This document shows positions 16,590 through 25,094 of a stretch of DNA of 64,000 nt, one piece after another. Origin of the DNA: an uncultured Lachnospiraceae bacterium (GTDB lineage: Bacteria; Bacillota; Clostridia; Lachnospirales; Lachnospiraceae); contig CACZBW010000013.1 in NCBI GenBank assembly GCA_902779575.1, positions 1 through 64,000 of the forward strand. The letters run 5' to 3'. The translations under genes were made by a program, and so were the position numbers. The number at the start of each line of letters is the position of its first letter. Positions within the stretch are counted from its first letter, which is position 1. The notes beneath the pieces are model-generated. The model was not told the DNA's origin and ran no database searches. It worked only from the letters and a program-made list of their open reading frames with translations.

Positions 16590-16703
16590 GCTGTGGATAC
16601 CTGTAAACAGAAGAAGGGAAACCGGATGTACAGGCGGAATTCAGAGGCTGCGGATACCTGAAACCGGCAGAGGAGCAATCGGATTCACAGGCGGAGATAT
16701 GTG
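16590..16703 (+). repeat. imperfect 57-bp tandem duplication in the sirtuin leader
   Basis: Unit 1 (16590-16646) and unit 2 (16647-16703) share GCTG-GGATACCTG-AAAC at their starts and ACAGGCGGA near their ends, with many substitutions between. The 16443-16746 gap otherwise holds only the hairpin and promoter listed above. Confidence 0.6.
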
Positions 16704-16746
16704 CGGAGTACGGCAATATCAGAAAAGTTTCAGAAGGGGGATCGGT

Positions 16747-17475
16747 ATGGATACTGCAAAGATTCAGAAACTGCAGGAGATTATTGACGGAAGCAATAAT
16801 ATCGTCTTTTTCGGCGGCGCGGGCGTCTCGACGGAGAGCGGGATTCCGGATTTCCGAAGCCAGGACGGTCTGTATCATATGAAGTATGACTATCCGCCGG
16901 AGACGATCATCAGCCATACATTTTTTGTGCGGAAACCGGAAGAGTTCTACCGTTTTTACAAGGATAAGATGCTGGCCCTGGACGCGGAGCCGAACGCAGC
17001 CCACAGGAAACTGGCCGAGCTGGAGCAGGCGGGGAAGCTGAAGGCGGTCGTCACGCAGAATATCGACGGTCTGCACCAGAAAGCCGGCAGCAAAAAGGTT
17101 CTGGAACTGCACGGCTCGGTTCTCCGCAATTACTGCACCCGCTGCGGGGAATTTTACGATGCTTTTTATGTGAAGGAAGCGGACGGAATTCCGAAATGCA
17201 GCAAGTGCGGCGGAACCATCAAGCCGGACGTCGTTCTCTACGAGGAAGGTCTGGATTCGGATGTTATGAATGAATCCCTGCGCTGCATAGCCGGCGCGGA
17301 CGTGCTGATCATCGGCGGAACCAGTCTGGTCGTATACCCGGCGGCGGGCCTGATCGATTATTTCCAGGGATCCCATCTGGTCCTGATCAATAAATCGGCG
17401 ACGGCAAGGGATACAAGAGCCGACTTGGTTATCACGGATCCGATCGGAGAAGTCTTCTCACAGATCCGTGTCTGA
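16747..17475 (+). CDS. cobB: NAD-dependent protein deacylase (sirtuin)
   Basis: A 242-residue Sir2-family enzyme that removes acyl groups from lysines using NAD. Motifs in order: GAGVSTESGIPDFRS (NAD site, about residues 20-34), TQNIDGLH, the catalytic His in LELHGS, and a four-Cys zinc site (CTRC and CSKC). It is the class U/M-type bacterial length. ATG 16747 has AGAAGGGGG just upstream; an in-frame ATG 48 bp earlier would add a non-conserved tail. The stop codon lies within the first unit of a 31-bp tandem repeat. Confidence 0.94.
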   Translation: MDTAKIQKLQEIIDGSNNIVFFGGAGVSTESGIPDFRSQDGLYHMKYDYPPETIISHTFFVRKPEEFYRFYKDKMLALDAEPNAAHRKLAELEQAGKLKAVVTQNIDGLHQKAGSKKVLELHGSVLRNYCTRCGEFYDAFYVKEADGIPKCSKCGGTIKPDVVLYEEGLDSDVMNESLRCIAGADVLIIGGTSLVVYPAAGLIDYFQGSHLVLINKSATARDTRADLVITDPIGEVFSQIRV

Positions 17476-17582
17476 GCACAGAGGCCTTTCACAGATCCGG
17501 GTCTGAGCACGGAGGCCTTTCACAGATCCGGGTCTGAGCACGGAGGCCTTTCACCGGTCCGGGTGTGGGTACGGGCCTTTTA
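17461..17582 (+). repeat. 31-bp tandem repeat, about four units, overlapping the end of the sirtuin gene
   Basis: Units start at 17461, 17492, 17523 and 17554 with exactly 31-bp period. The first unit includes the last four codons and the stop of the sirtuin gene; the second and third are nearly identical and the fourth is degenerate. Each ends in GAGGCCTTT or a variant. Confidence 0.85.
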
Positions 17583-17651
17583 CCGACCCGTTCTGAGAGC
17601 TTTCTGCAGACCGTGAGGTCTTCTCACATTTCCTTATGTGACGATCAGGAG

Positions 17652-17684
17652 TGCTGAAAACAGTGCTGTTTTCGGCAGTTTTTT
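17652..17684 (+). terminator. terminator of the sirtuin transcript
   Basis: TGCTGAAAACAG pairs with CTGTTTTCGGCA over a tight loop and is followed by six T residues (17679-17684). Confidence 0.88.
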
Positions 17685-17687
17685 CCC

Positions 17688-17716
17688 TTGCTTTTCCGCC
17701 GGCCTTAAGGTATAAT
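17688..17716 (+). promoter_or_regulatory. promoter of the rpsF-ssb-rpsR operon
   Basis: TTGCTT (17688-17693), 17-bp spacer, TATAAT (17711-17716). It begins 4 bp after the previous terminator. The roughly 75-nt leader holds a hairpin (GCTCATCCG-CTTG-CGGGTGGGC, near 17748-17769) that could be an S6/S18 autoregulatory site, though I could not confirm the known motif. Confidence 0.8.
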
Positions 17717-17795
17717 CGCTCATTGTGATGTATCATTTTCATCCTTGCTCATCCGCTTGCGGGTGGGCCAGAGACCATAAGGAGGTGCAAGTAGC

Positions 17796-18083
17796 ATGAA
17801 TAAGTATGAACTGTGCGTTGTTGTCAGCGCAAAACTCGAAGACGACGACAGGGCTGCTGTGCTCGGCAGAGTAAAAGAACAGATCGAGCGTTTCGGCGGC
17901 CAGATTGTCGATGTCGAAGAATGGGGCAAGAAGAAACTTGCTTACGAGATCGAGAAGCAGCATGAAGGCTTCTATTATTTCATTCACTTCGAGGCTGAGC
18001 CGACATGCCCGGCAGAAGTTGAGGGACGTGTCCGTATTATGGATCATGTGCTCAGATATTTATGCGTTAGACAGGATGCATGA
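17796..18083 (+). CDS. rpsF: 30S ribosomal protein S6
   Basis: A 95-residue ribosomal protein that pairs with S18 on the platform of the small subunit. The start (MNKYELCVVVSAKLEDDDRA) and the FGGQIVDVEEWGKKKLAYEI segment are typical. An ideal ribosome site AAGGAGGTG precedes ATG 17796. First gene of the widely conserved rpsF-ssb-rpsR operon. Confidence 0.97.
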   Translation: MNKYELCVVVSAKLEDDDRAAVLGRVKEQIERFGGQIVDVEEWGKKKLAYEIEKQHEGFYYFIHFEAEPTCPAEVEGRVRIMDHVLRYLCVRQDA

Positions 18084-18105
18084 ATAAAGAGTGAGGTAAG
18101 ATTTT

Positions 18106-18603
18106 ATGAATAAAGTCATCTTGATGGGTCGTCTGACAAAAGATCCCGATGTAAGATATTCCGCAGGAGACCAGACGCAGGCTTTCGCAAGATATACGCT
18201 TGCGGTAGACCGCAGAATGCGCCGCGATAACAATGATCCGAACGCACAGACAGCGGATTTCATCAGCTGTGTTGCTTTCGGAAGAAGCGCTCAGTTTGCC
18301 GAGCAGTACCTTCGCAAGGGAGTGAAGATCGCTGTGACCGGCAGGATCCAGACCGGAAGATATACCAACAAGGACGGTCAGACCGTGTTCACGACAGATG
18401 TCGTGGTCGAGGACCAGGAGTTTGCGGAGAGCAAGGCAGTCTCAGACAGGACTGCGGGACAGGCCAGTTATTCTGGCGCTTCCTACGGGACAGGCTACAG
18501 CAGCCCGGCTCCCATGCCGCAGGGCGCTCCGGCACCGGCCGCAGCAGATGACGGATTCATCAACATTCCGGACGGAATCGATGAGGAGCTGCCCTTTAAA
18601 TGA
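18106..18603 (+). CDS. ssb: single-stranded DNA-binding protein
   Basis: A 165-residue SSB that coats single-stranded DNA in replication and repair. Residues 1-110 are the OB fold (MNKVILMGRLTKDPDVRY start, FISCVAFGRSAQFAEQYL). A flexible Gly/Ala/Pro-rich linker leads to the acidic tip DEELPFK that docks partner enzymes. It lies between rpsF and rpsR, as in most Firmicutes. Confidence 0.97.
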   Translation: MNKVILMGRLTKDPDVRYSAGDQTQAFARYTLAVDRRMRRDNNDPNAQTADFISCVAFGRSAQFAEQYLRKGVKIAVTGRIQTGRYTNKDGQTVFTTDVVVEDQEFAESKAVSDRTAGQASYSGASYGTGYSSPAPMPQGAPAPAAADDGFINIPDGIDEELPFK

Positions 18604-18654
18604 TACTGAGGCCGGGCAGCCTGAGATTCCTTTCTTTCGTAAGGAGGTTTTATT

Positions 18655-18909
18655 ATGCCGTTTGCAAATAAGAGCGATGCTCCCAGACGCAGACCTGTAC
18701 ACAGAAGGAAAAAAGTCTGCGTGTTCTGTGGAAAAGAGAACAACGAGATCGATTACAAGGATGTAGCGAAGCTGAAGAAGTATGTTTCTGAGAGAGGCAA
18801 GATCCTTCCCAGAAGAATTACCGGCAACTGCGCAAAGCATCAGAGAGCTCTGACAGTCGCAGTCAAGAGAGCACGCCAGGTCGCGCTTATGCCCTACGTG
18901 CAGGACTGA
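18655..18909 (+). CDS. rpsR: 30S ribosomal protein S18
   Basis: An 84-residue ribosomal protein. It keeps the cysteine form of S18 (CVFC, then C and H in NCAKHQ), which can bind zinc. [29 protein letters not shown] is the standard core. AAGGAGG precedes the start. Last gene of the operon. Confidence 0.97.
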   Translation: MPFANKSDAPRRRPVHRRKKVCVFCGKENNEIDYKDVAKLKKYVSERGKILPRRITGNCAKHQRALTVAVKRARQVALMPYVQD

Positions 18910-18931
18910 TCTGAATTCTGTATGGTAATCA

Positions 18932-18970
18932 GGAAGCTGTTGTACCGAGAGGTATGGCAGCTTCTTTTTT
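18932..18970 (+). terminator. terminator of the rpsF operon
   Basis: GAAGCTG (18933-18939) pairs with CAGCTTC (18958-18964), with further pairing inside the loop, followed by a run of seven T residues. Confidence 0.9.
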
Positions 18971-19059
18971 TGCGCTCTGTGTCCGGAAGTCCGCGGACCA
19001 TTCCGTTTCACAGCCCCGATCCCCTTCAGCCCGCAGGCTAAATTTCACAGCGGTCTTTA

Positions 19060-19088
19060 TTGCGCAGGGCAGGAAAAGCGAGTATAAT
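19060..19088 (+). promoter_or_regulatory. promoter of the aldolase gene
   Basis: TTGCGC (19060-19065), 17-bp spacer, TATAAT (19083-19088). It gives a leader of about 70 nt. Confidence 0.7.
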
Positions 19089-19164
19089 GCCTTTAGCGAC
19101 GGACAGAGGCTTCAGGTCCGTCAGACGTTTAGTCATCCATAAAAAGAAAGGAAGGAACAAAGAT

Positions 19165-20121
19165 ATGTCATTAGTTACCACTACCGAGATGTTCAAAAAG
19201 GCATACGATGGCGGCTATGCAATCGGCGCGTTCAACATTAATAATATGGAGATCGTTCAGGGAATTACCGAGGCAGCTCATGAGCTGAATTCCCCCATTG
19301 TCCTTCAGGCTTCTCAGGGCGCAAGAAAGTATGCCAATTCCATTTATCTGGTAAAACTTGTTGAGGCTGCTCTTGACCTTTATCCGGATCTTCCGATCGC
19401 TCTTCATCTGGATCACGGCGCTGACTTCGAAGTCTGCAAGGATTGCGTAGACAACGGATTCACCTCTGTCATGATCGACTGCTCCAGCAAGCCGTTCGAA
19501 GAGAACATCGCCATCACCAGCAAGGTTGTTGAGTATGCGCATGCGCACGGCGTAGTTGTTGAGGCTGAGCTCGGAACTCTGGCCGGCATCGAGGATGCTG
19601 TCAACGTATCTGCCGAGGATTCTTCCTACACGAATCCGGACGACGTTGAAGAGTTCGTCTCCAAGACCGGCGTTGACTCCCTCGCGATCGCGATCGGAAC
19701 CAGCCATGGCGCTTTCAAGTTCAAACCGGGCACAAAGCCGCAGCTTCGCTTTGACATTCTTGATGAAGTAGTCAGAAGACTGCCGGGCTTCCCGATCGTT
19801 CTTCACGGATCCTCCTCTGTTCCGCAGGAATATGTCAGGATCATCAACGAGAACGGCGGCGCTCTGAAGGATGCGATCGGCATTCCGGAAGATCAGCTTC
19901 GTGAAGCGGCCCGCAGCGCAGTCTGCAAGATCAACATCGACTCCGACCTGCGTCTTGGCATGACCGCCGGCGTCCGTCAGGTATTCGAACAGCAGAAGGA
20001 TGTATTCGATCCCCGTTCCTACCTGAAAGTCGGCCGTCAGTATGTAAAGGATATCGTTGCTCATAAGATCAAAGACGTTCTTGGATCCGATGGAAAGGCA
20101 GCAGATCTGACAGTCAGATAA
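19165..20121 (+). CDS. fba: class II fructose-bisphosphate aldolase
   Basis: A 318-residue zinc-dependent aldolase splitting fructose 1,6-bisphosphate into the two triose phosphates in glycolysis. Zinc and substrate motifs are present: LHLDHGAD, the active-site GTSHGAFKFKPG region, and LHGSSSVP. I start at ATG 19165 (MSLVTTTEMFKKAYDGGYAIGAFN), preceded by AAAGGAAGG; the frame is open 35 codons further but that stretch contains the promoter. Codon use is strongly biased, as expected for a highly expressed gene. Monocistronic. Confidence 0.97.
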   Translation: MSLVTTTEMFKKAYDGGYAIGAFNINNMEIVQGITEAAHELNSPIVLQASQGARKYANSIYLVKLVEAALDLYPDLPIALHLDHGADFEVCKDCVDNGFTSVMIDCSSKPFEENIAITSKVVEYAHAHGVVVEAELGTLAGIEDAVNVSAEDSSYTNPDDVEEFVSKTGVDSLAIAIGTSHGAFKFKPGTKPQLRFDILDEVVRRLPGFPIVLHGSSSVPQEYVRIINENGGALKDAIGIPEDQLREAARSAVCKINIDSDLRLGMTAGVRQVFEQQKDVFDPRSYLKVGRQYVKDIVAHKIKDVLGSDGKAADLTVR

Positions 20122-20153
20122 TTACGCTGACAGGACAGAATTGTTTTTAGGAA

Positions 20154-20190
20154 CACAGCGGCCATGGGCAGTTTGCCCATGGCTGTTTTT
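20154..20190 (+). terminator. terminator of the aldolase gene
   Basis: GCCATGGGC and GCCCATGGC form a perfect stem over AGTTT, extended by CAG/CTG, then TTTTT. Confidence 0.9.
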
Positions 20191-20367
20191 GACAGTCTGC
20201 AGCCTGCTGTGCGGAGAGCCGTGAACAGTGTCAGCAGTAAGGGCCGGCTTCCGGCGCGGACTGCTGCCTGACCCTGCATGTTCAGCCGGGGCCGGCTTCA
20301 GACAGAATTCGGCTGTGTACAGTCTGCCGGGGAGGCAGCGCAGCGTGTACGGAATGGAGTAGAGATT

Positions 20368-22698
20368 ATGAAATTATATGACGGCGGCGTATATCTGGTA
20401 AATGGAAACCGGATCATTCCGGACGGACCGGACGCATCTGCGATTGCAGAGCGGGAAACAGGTCTTTCGCTTTCCAGGCAGGAGGCCAGGAAGCAGACGA
20501 TGGCCTGGGAGATCCTTCATGCCCACAATCGTTCGGCGGACGAGGAAAAACTGCAGATTTGCTTTGACAAGCTGACCAGCCACGATATCACTTATGTGGG
20601 TATTATCCAGACAGCGCGCGCTTCCGGTCTTGAGAAATTTCCCATTCCCTATGTGCTGACCAACTGCCATAATTCCCTGTGCGCGGTCGGAGGTACGATC
20701 AATGAGGATGACCACATGTTCGGCCTTTCCGCCGCGAAGAAGTACGGCGGAATCTACGTGCCGCCCCACCAGGCTGTCATCCACCAGTTTGCCCGCGAGA
20801 TGCTGGCAGAATGCGGCGGCATGATCCTGGGATCCGACTCGCATACCCGCTACGGCGCCCTCGGCACCATGGCTGTGGGAGAAGGCGGCGGCGAGCTGGT
20901 CAAGCAGCTCCTCAGACAGACCTATGATATCGATATGCCAGGCGTGATCGGCATTTTCCTGACCGGGGAGCCGGTGAAGGGCGTCGGCCCGCAGGACGTT
21001 GCCCTGGCGATTATCGGGGAAGTGTTCAGCAGGGGCTTTGTCAAAAACAAGGTTATGGAATTCGTGGGTCCCGGCATCTCGGCCCTGAGCGCGGACTTCC
21101 GCATCGGCGTGGACGTGATGACGACAGAGACGACCTGCCTGAGCTCCATCTGGAGAACGGATGAGAAGATCCGGGAATTCTATGAGATCCACGGAAGAGA
21201 AGAGGCCTACAGGGAGCTGAATCCCGGAAGGACCGCCTATTATGACGGTATGATCGAGATCGATCTTGGCTCAATCCGGCCTATGATCGCCATGCCTTTC
21301 CACCCGAGCAATGTCTATGCCATCGAAGATGTGCAGAAGAACCTTGCGGACGTGCTCAGTGAAGTGGAGAAGCGGGCGAAGGTATCCTTTGGCGACCGGA
21401 TTGCATACAGTCTGCAGAGCAGGATCCGTGACGGGAAGCTCTATGTGGATCAGGGCATTATCGCGGGCTGCGCGGGCGGCGGATTTGAAAATATCTGCGA
21501 CGCCGCCGATATCCTGAAGGGTCATTATATCGGAGCCGACGCGTTTACCCTGAGCGTATATCCGGCCTCCATGCCGGTTTACATGGAACTGGTGAAAAAC
21601 GGGAAATTTGCGGACCTGGTTGAGTCCGGCGCAGTGATTAAGACCGCCTTCTGCGGTCCCTGCTTCGGCGCGGGCGACACGCCGGCCAACAACGCATTTT
21701 CGATCCGCCACTCGACCCGGAACTTCCCCAACCGTGAGGGCTCCAAGGTCCAGAACGGACAGATTGCTTCCGTCGCCCTGATGGATGCCCGTTCGATCGC
21801 CGCCACGGCCGCCAATAAAGGCTTCCTTACTGCTGCTGACCAGCTGGAGTTCAGCCTTACGTCGCCGCGCTATTTCTTCGACAGCAAAATCTACGAAAAC
21901 AGGGTATTTGATTCGAAGGGGCAGGCGGATCCCGCCGCGGAGCTGGTATTTGGCCCGAACATCAAGGACTGGCCGGCCATGGACGCTCTTCCCGAGAACC
22001 TTCTGCTGAAGGTTGTGTCGGAGATTCACGACCCCGTGACGACAACGGATGAGCTGATTCCTTCCGGAGAGACGAGCTCCTTCCGCTCCAATCCGCTCGG
22101 CCTCGCCGAATTTACCCTCTCACGCAGGGATCCGGCTTATGTCAGCCGCGCGAAAGAGGTGCAGAAGGCGCAGACAGCGATCCGGGCAGGCGAAGACCCG
22201 GTCGGCGCCCTGGCGGAGCTCGGCCCGGTCCTTGCGCTTCTGGACGAGAAGCTCCCGGGCTACCTGGAGAAGAAAAATGATCCGGCTCTTTTCGGCGTGG
22301 GGTCCACGATTTTCGCGGTAAAGCCGGGCGACGGATCCGCCCGGGAACAGGCGGCTTCCTGCCAGAAGGTGCTTGGCGGCTGGACCAACATCGCTTTCCA
22401 GTATGCGACCAAGCGCTACCGCTCCAACCTGATCAACTGGGGCATGCTGCCGCTTCTGATTGAAGAAGGCGAGCTTCCCTTCGCGAACGGCGACTGGATC
22501 CTGCTTCCCGATATCCGGGCCGCGGTCCGGGAGAAGAGGGATAAGATCATGGGATTCGTGGTCAGGGAGAAGGAGCTTAAGCAGATCTGGATGACCCTGG
22601 GCGAGCTGACCGGTCACGAGCGCCAGATTATTCTGGACGGATGCCTGATTAACTTCAACCGGGAGATGAGCAGGAAGGCGGAAGAAGGCAAAGACTGA
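20368..22698 (+). CDS. aconitase-family hydratase
   Basis: A 776-residue Fe-S hydro-lyase of the aconitase superfamily, of the kind usually annotated only as hydratase (YbhJ-like). The N-terminus ([19 protein letters not shown]) differs from housekeeping aconitases. Conserved parts include [36 protein letters not shown] and the cluster-binding pair in [15 protein letters not shown], plus a C-terminal swivelling domain. The true substrate is unknown; a citrate/aconitate role is possible but not shown. I use ATG 20368; the frame is open 30 codons upstream without aconitase similarity. No operon partner. Confidence 0.85.
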   Translation: MKLYDGGVYLVNGNRIIPDGPDASAIAERETGLSLSRQEARKQTMAWEILHAHNRSADEEKLQICFDKLTSHDITYVGIIQTARASGLEKFPIPYVLTNCHNSLCAVGGTINEDDHMFGLSAAKKYGGIYVPPHQAVIHQFAREMLAECGGMILGSDSHTRYGALGTMAVGEGGGELVKQLLRQTYDIDMPGVIGIFLTGEPVKGVGPQDVALAIIGEVFSRGFVKNKVMEFVGPGISALSADFRIGVDVMTTETTCLSSIWRTDEKIREFYEIHGREEAYRELNPGRTAYYDGMIEIDLGSIRPMIAMPFHPSNVYAIEDVQKNLADVLSEVEKRAKVSFGDRIAYSLQSRIRDGKLYVDQGIIAGCAGGGFENICDAADILKGHYIGADAFTLSVYPASMPVYMELVKNGKFADLVESGAVIKTAFCGPCFGAGDTPANNAFSIRHSTRNFPNREGSKVQNGQIASVALMDARSIAATAANKGFLTAADQLEFSLTSPRYFFDSKIYENRVFDSKGQADPAAELVFGPNIKDWPAMDALPENLLLKVVSEIHDPVTTTDELIPSGETSSFRSNPLGLAEFTLSRRDPAYVSRAKEVQKAQTAIRAGEDPVGALAELGPVLALLDEKLPGYLEKKNDPALFGVGSTIFAVKPGDGSAREQAASCQKVLGGWTNIAFQYATKRYRSNLINWGMLPLLIEEGELPFANGDWILLPDIRAAVREKRDKIMGFVVREKELKQIWMTLGELTGHERQIILDGCLINFNREMSRKAEEGKD

Positions 22699-22793
22699 AT
22701 TTGTCAATTTGTATATATTGAATGAAATGTTCACACAATTTGCCGACATTTACCGGAGGTATAAGAAAAAATAAAAAAATCAGAAAAATAGTG

Positions 22794-22822
22794 TTGACAA
22801 ATAGCTTTGCCACTGCTAATAT
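22794..22822 (+). promoter_or_regulatory. consensus promoter of a non-coding transcription unit
   Basis: TTGACA (22794-22799), exactly 17-bp spacer, TAATAT (22817-22822). No coding region follows in this direction before the terminator at 23878-23912. Confidence 0.8.
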
Positions 22823-22828
22823 ACAAGC

Positions 22829-23912
22829 ATCAGAAAACACAAGCGTTTCAAAACAGACTTTCAGAAGTTTTTCCGTATCGGAGTTGAAAGAATTGTTTTG
22901 AAAGTGTTTTCAAAAAATAACGGCGACAGACATCAGGATATTCGCAGTTTCAAAGCAGCCGGCCATCTGTTTCGTGTCCTGCGCAGACTGGCCAAGTACA
23001 TTCAGATCCATAAGATTTTCAGATGATGAAAATCAGTTAATGAAAATTCTTTCAGATTTGAAAAAGTACTCAGAGAGAAAGGCGTCCAGGAGAGTGCAGA
23101 TAGACTTATGACAGATCTGCAGCTCTGAACCACGAAAATACCGCAGAAGCCGGTGAACTGAATTCTCCGTTTATCGTCTGAAGCTGAGAGAAAGGAGTCT
23201 TGGTCCAATGGACAGGTTAGAAACACCATTCGAAGTCGTTCAATATAACAGTGGCAAGGTGGAAGGTCCCTGCGGAAGAGACTTCTATCATCGCTCATTC
23301 TGAAAGAATTCGACAGATTAGTTCGAGAATCGGAGAGAAGAGGCAGAAAAGCGAAAGAAGCGCCTATCACCTGGTTATATTGAACCGGATCATTGCCACA
23401 CAGAATAGAATATGAATTCATTTGTAACAGTTATAGACATGTTCATTGATGACAAACAGTTGTTCATTGAAGAATTTCGTTGATGACGAATACATTTGTT
23501 CATAAAGAATGAGGATTTCAGAATCCGTATCTGACGAGAAAGGATACGAAGAGCGATCTCCAATTCATATAAGTTTAGTTATCTGAAATACTTAAAATTA
23601 TAATAAAGTTTGACATAGAAGGGTCCCGGCAAGACCCGCAGCGTAAAGAAGAAGAACCGGTATTGAAGAAGTATTTGTTCGAAGGATGAAGAAAACCAGA
23701 AAGAACGCTGAGTATGTTCCGTCATTTAGAAACATGATATATGAACGGTATGACGGAAGCCGATAATTTTAAGAATGATGTTTTATAATAGAAAACATCT
23801 TAAGATACAGACGCAGGGCAAAAGATCTCCGATTGTTTGATTATATAAAATTAAAACTGAATAAAAACTAAATACTACAGGCCGGTGAAGCAAAATCACC
23901 GGCCTGTTTTTA
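22829..23912 (+). ncRNA. candidate large structured non-coding RNA (about 1.08 kb)
   Basis: The 1.3-kb gap between the hydratase and pdxK is AT-rich, purine-rich on the top strand and has no believable gene; the only open frame over 100 codons runs antisense (23002-23421) and is unlike any protein I know. It is framed by a consensus promoter and a strong terminator. Inside are many perfect hairpin arms: 22846-22855/22894-22903 (10 bp) with an inner stem 22858-22863/22885-22890; 22961-22969/22984-22993; 23014-23021/23027-23034 (8 bp); 23096-23101/23115-23120; 23513-23517/23522-23526; 23526-23531/23543-23548; 23621-23625/23633-23637; 23719-23725/23750-23756 (7 bp); 23777-23784/23792-23799 (8 bp). 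TGTTCATTGA-type direct repeats occur at 23440-23505. I do not recognise it as RNase P, tmRNA, 6S, OLE, GOLLD or ROOL RNA. A weak internal promoter (TTAGTT...TATAAT, near 23577-23606) could yield a shorter form. Confidence 0.55.
23878..23912. terminator. strong terminator, probably bidirectional, between the ncRNA candidate and pdxK
   Basis: CAGGCCGGTGA (23878-23888) and TCACCGGCCTG (23896-23906) pair perfectly over 11 bp and are followed by TTTTTATTT. The leftward side is less T-rich but may also serve the convergent kinase gene. Confidence 0.9.
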
Positions 23913-23992
23913 TTTCTGTTTATTCGTATTATATGTTTCCGTATGTCCGGTATCTTCCGCATCCCGGAAGCGGCGCATGCAGGCGGATCGCC

Positions 23993-24832
23993 TTACAGAT
24001 TCCGCACCTTGTCCACCAGCATGGGAAGGGTATGCTCAAAGTCTACGCCGTAGCGGTCTTCGTGTCCGAAGATACCGTAAGTGTAGGCGACGGTCTCTTT
24101 TGTATAGTCGCAGGCGATGCGGAAAGCGTCCGCAACAGGAAGTCCCCGTGTGATCGCTCCGACGACGGTGGAGGCAAAGATGTCGCCGGTACCGTGGTAG
24201 CTGGTCGGGACATGGTCTGTATAATACTCAAAAGTCTCGCCGGTTCTGCTGTCCAGACCCATGACCCCGACCTTTCCCGGCGTGAAGGAAACGCCTGTCA
24301 GGACGGCATATTTCGGACCGAGAGCGGCGAGCGCGCGGAGCATCTCCATGATGTAGGCACGGTCGTATTCCGTCTTGTAGGGAAGGCCGGTCATGAAACT
24401 TGCTTCCGTCAGGTTAGGCAGTATGATGTCAGCCTTGCTGCAGAGTTTGGTGTTCTCTTTGGCGTAGGCTTCATCGAAAGCCGGATACAGTTTCCCATTG
24501 TCCGCCATGACCGGGTCGACCACGACAACCGTATCTTCCGAGCGGAAGCGGTCGAAGAAGCCGGATACGAGGCTGATCTGCTCGAAGGAGCCGAGGTAGC
24601 CTGTATAGATGGCGTCAAAATGGAAATTCTCCTTTGCCCAGTGTTCCTCGATCGGCAGAAACTGGTCCGTCAGATCCTTGCAGGTAAAGTTCCTGAACAT
24701 GGTATGGGTGGACAGTACCGCCGTCGGAAGAATCGCGGTTTCCACACCCATGGCGGAAATGATGGGCAGCGCCACGGTCAGAGAGCATTTGCCGATGCAG
24801 GAGATATCCTGGATAGTTACAATTCGTTTCAT
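23993..24832 (-). CDS. pdxY: pyridoxamine/pyridoxal kinase
   Basis: A 279-residue ribokinase-superfamily enzyme that phosphorylates pyridoxal or pyridoxamine in vitamin B6 salvage. The N-terminus (MKRIVTIQDISCIGKCSLTVALPIISAMG) and the STHT segment are typical of this kinase; VVDPVMADNG and the C-terminal HGTGDIFAS anion-hole motif (catalytic Asp) complete the site. I start at ATG 24832, behind GGGGG; the frame is open 15 codons upstream but not conserved. It is divergent from a MocR-type regulator, which supports the B6 assignment. PdxK versus PdxY subtype is uncertain. Confidence 0.88.
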   Translation of the reverse strand: MKRIVTIQDISCIGKCSLTVALPIISAMGVETAILPTAVLSTHTMFRNFTCKDLTDQFLPIEEHWAKENFHFDAIYTGYLGSFEQISLVSGFFDRFRSEDTVVVVDPVMADNGKLYPAFDEAYAKENTKLCSKADIILPNLTEASFMTGLPYKTEYDRAYIMEMLRALAALGPKYAVLTGVSFTPGKVGVMGLDSRTGETFEYYTDHVPTSYHGTGDIFASTVVGAITRGLPVADAFRIACDYTKETVAYTYGIFGHEDRYGVDFEHTLPMLVDKVRNL

Positions 24833-25094
24833 GATGAACCCCCAAAAAAGCTTCTTCCGCAGCCGCATTTCCTGCAACGCCTCCGCTGTCCGGAGGACTG
24901 CTCTGCAGAGAGATCCGATCCTCCCTCATTCTGCGCTGCTGATTATTCCGCCGCGCATGGAGGCCGGCTGCTTCCGAATTATTATTGCTTCTCCAAGTAT
25001 ATAGAAATGTGATATTATAAAAAGTATCAGAAACAGAAAATTTGACAAGGTCAGTTTGACGGGACTTATCCCGGCGAAGCGATGAGGAAATACA

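Noticed and set aside
17461-17582. CRISPR array
   Set aside because: The 31-bp units are directly abutting with no unique spacers, and no cas genes are present.
23308-23340. tmRNA-like word TTCGACAGATTAGTTCGAG
   Set aside because: It recalls the 5' region of tmRNA, but the GGGG start, tag ORF and 3' T-arm ending in CCA are absent.
23002-23421. 139-codon antisense frame in the ncRNA candidate
   Set aside because: No similarity that I recognise, Ser/Leu-rich translation typical of chance frames, and no ribosome site.
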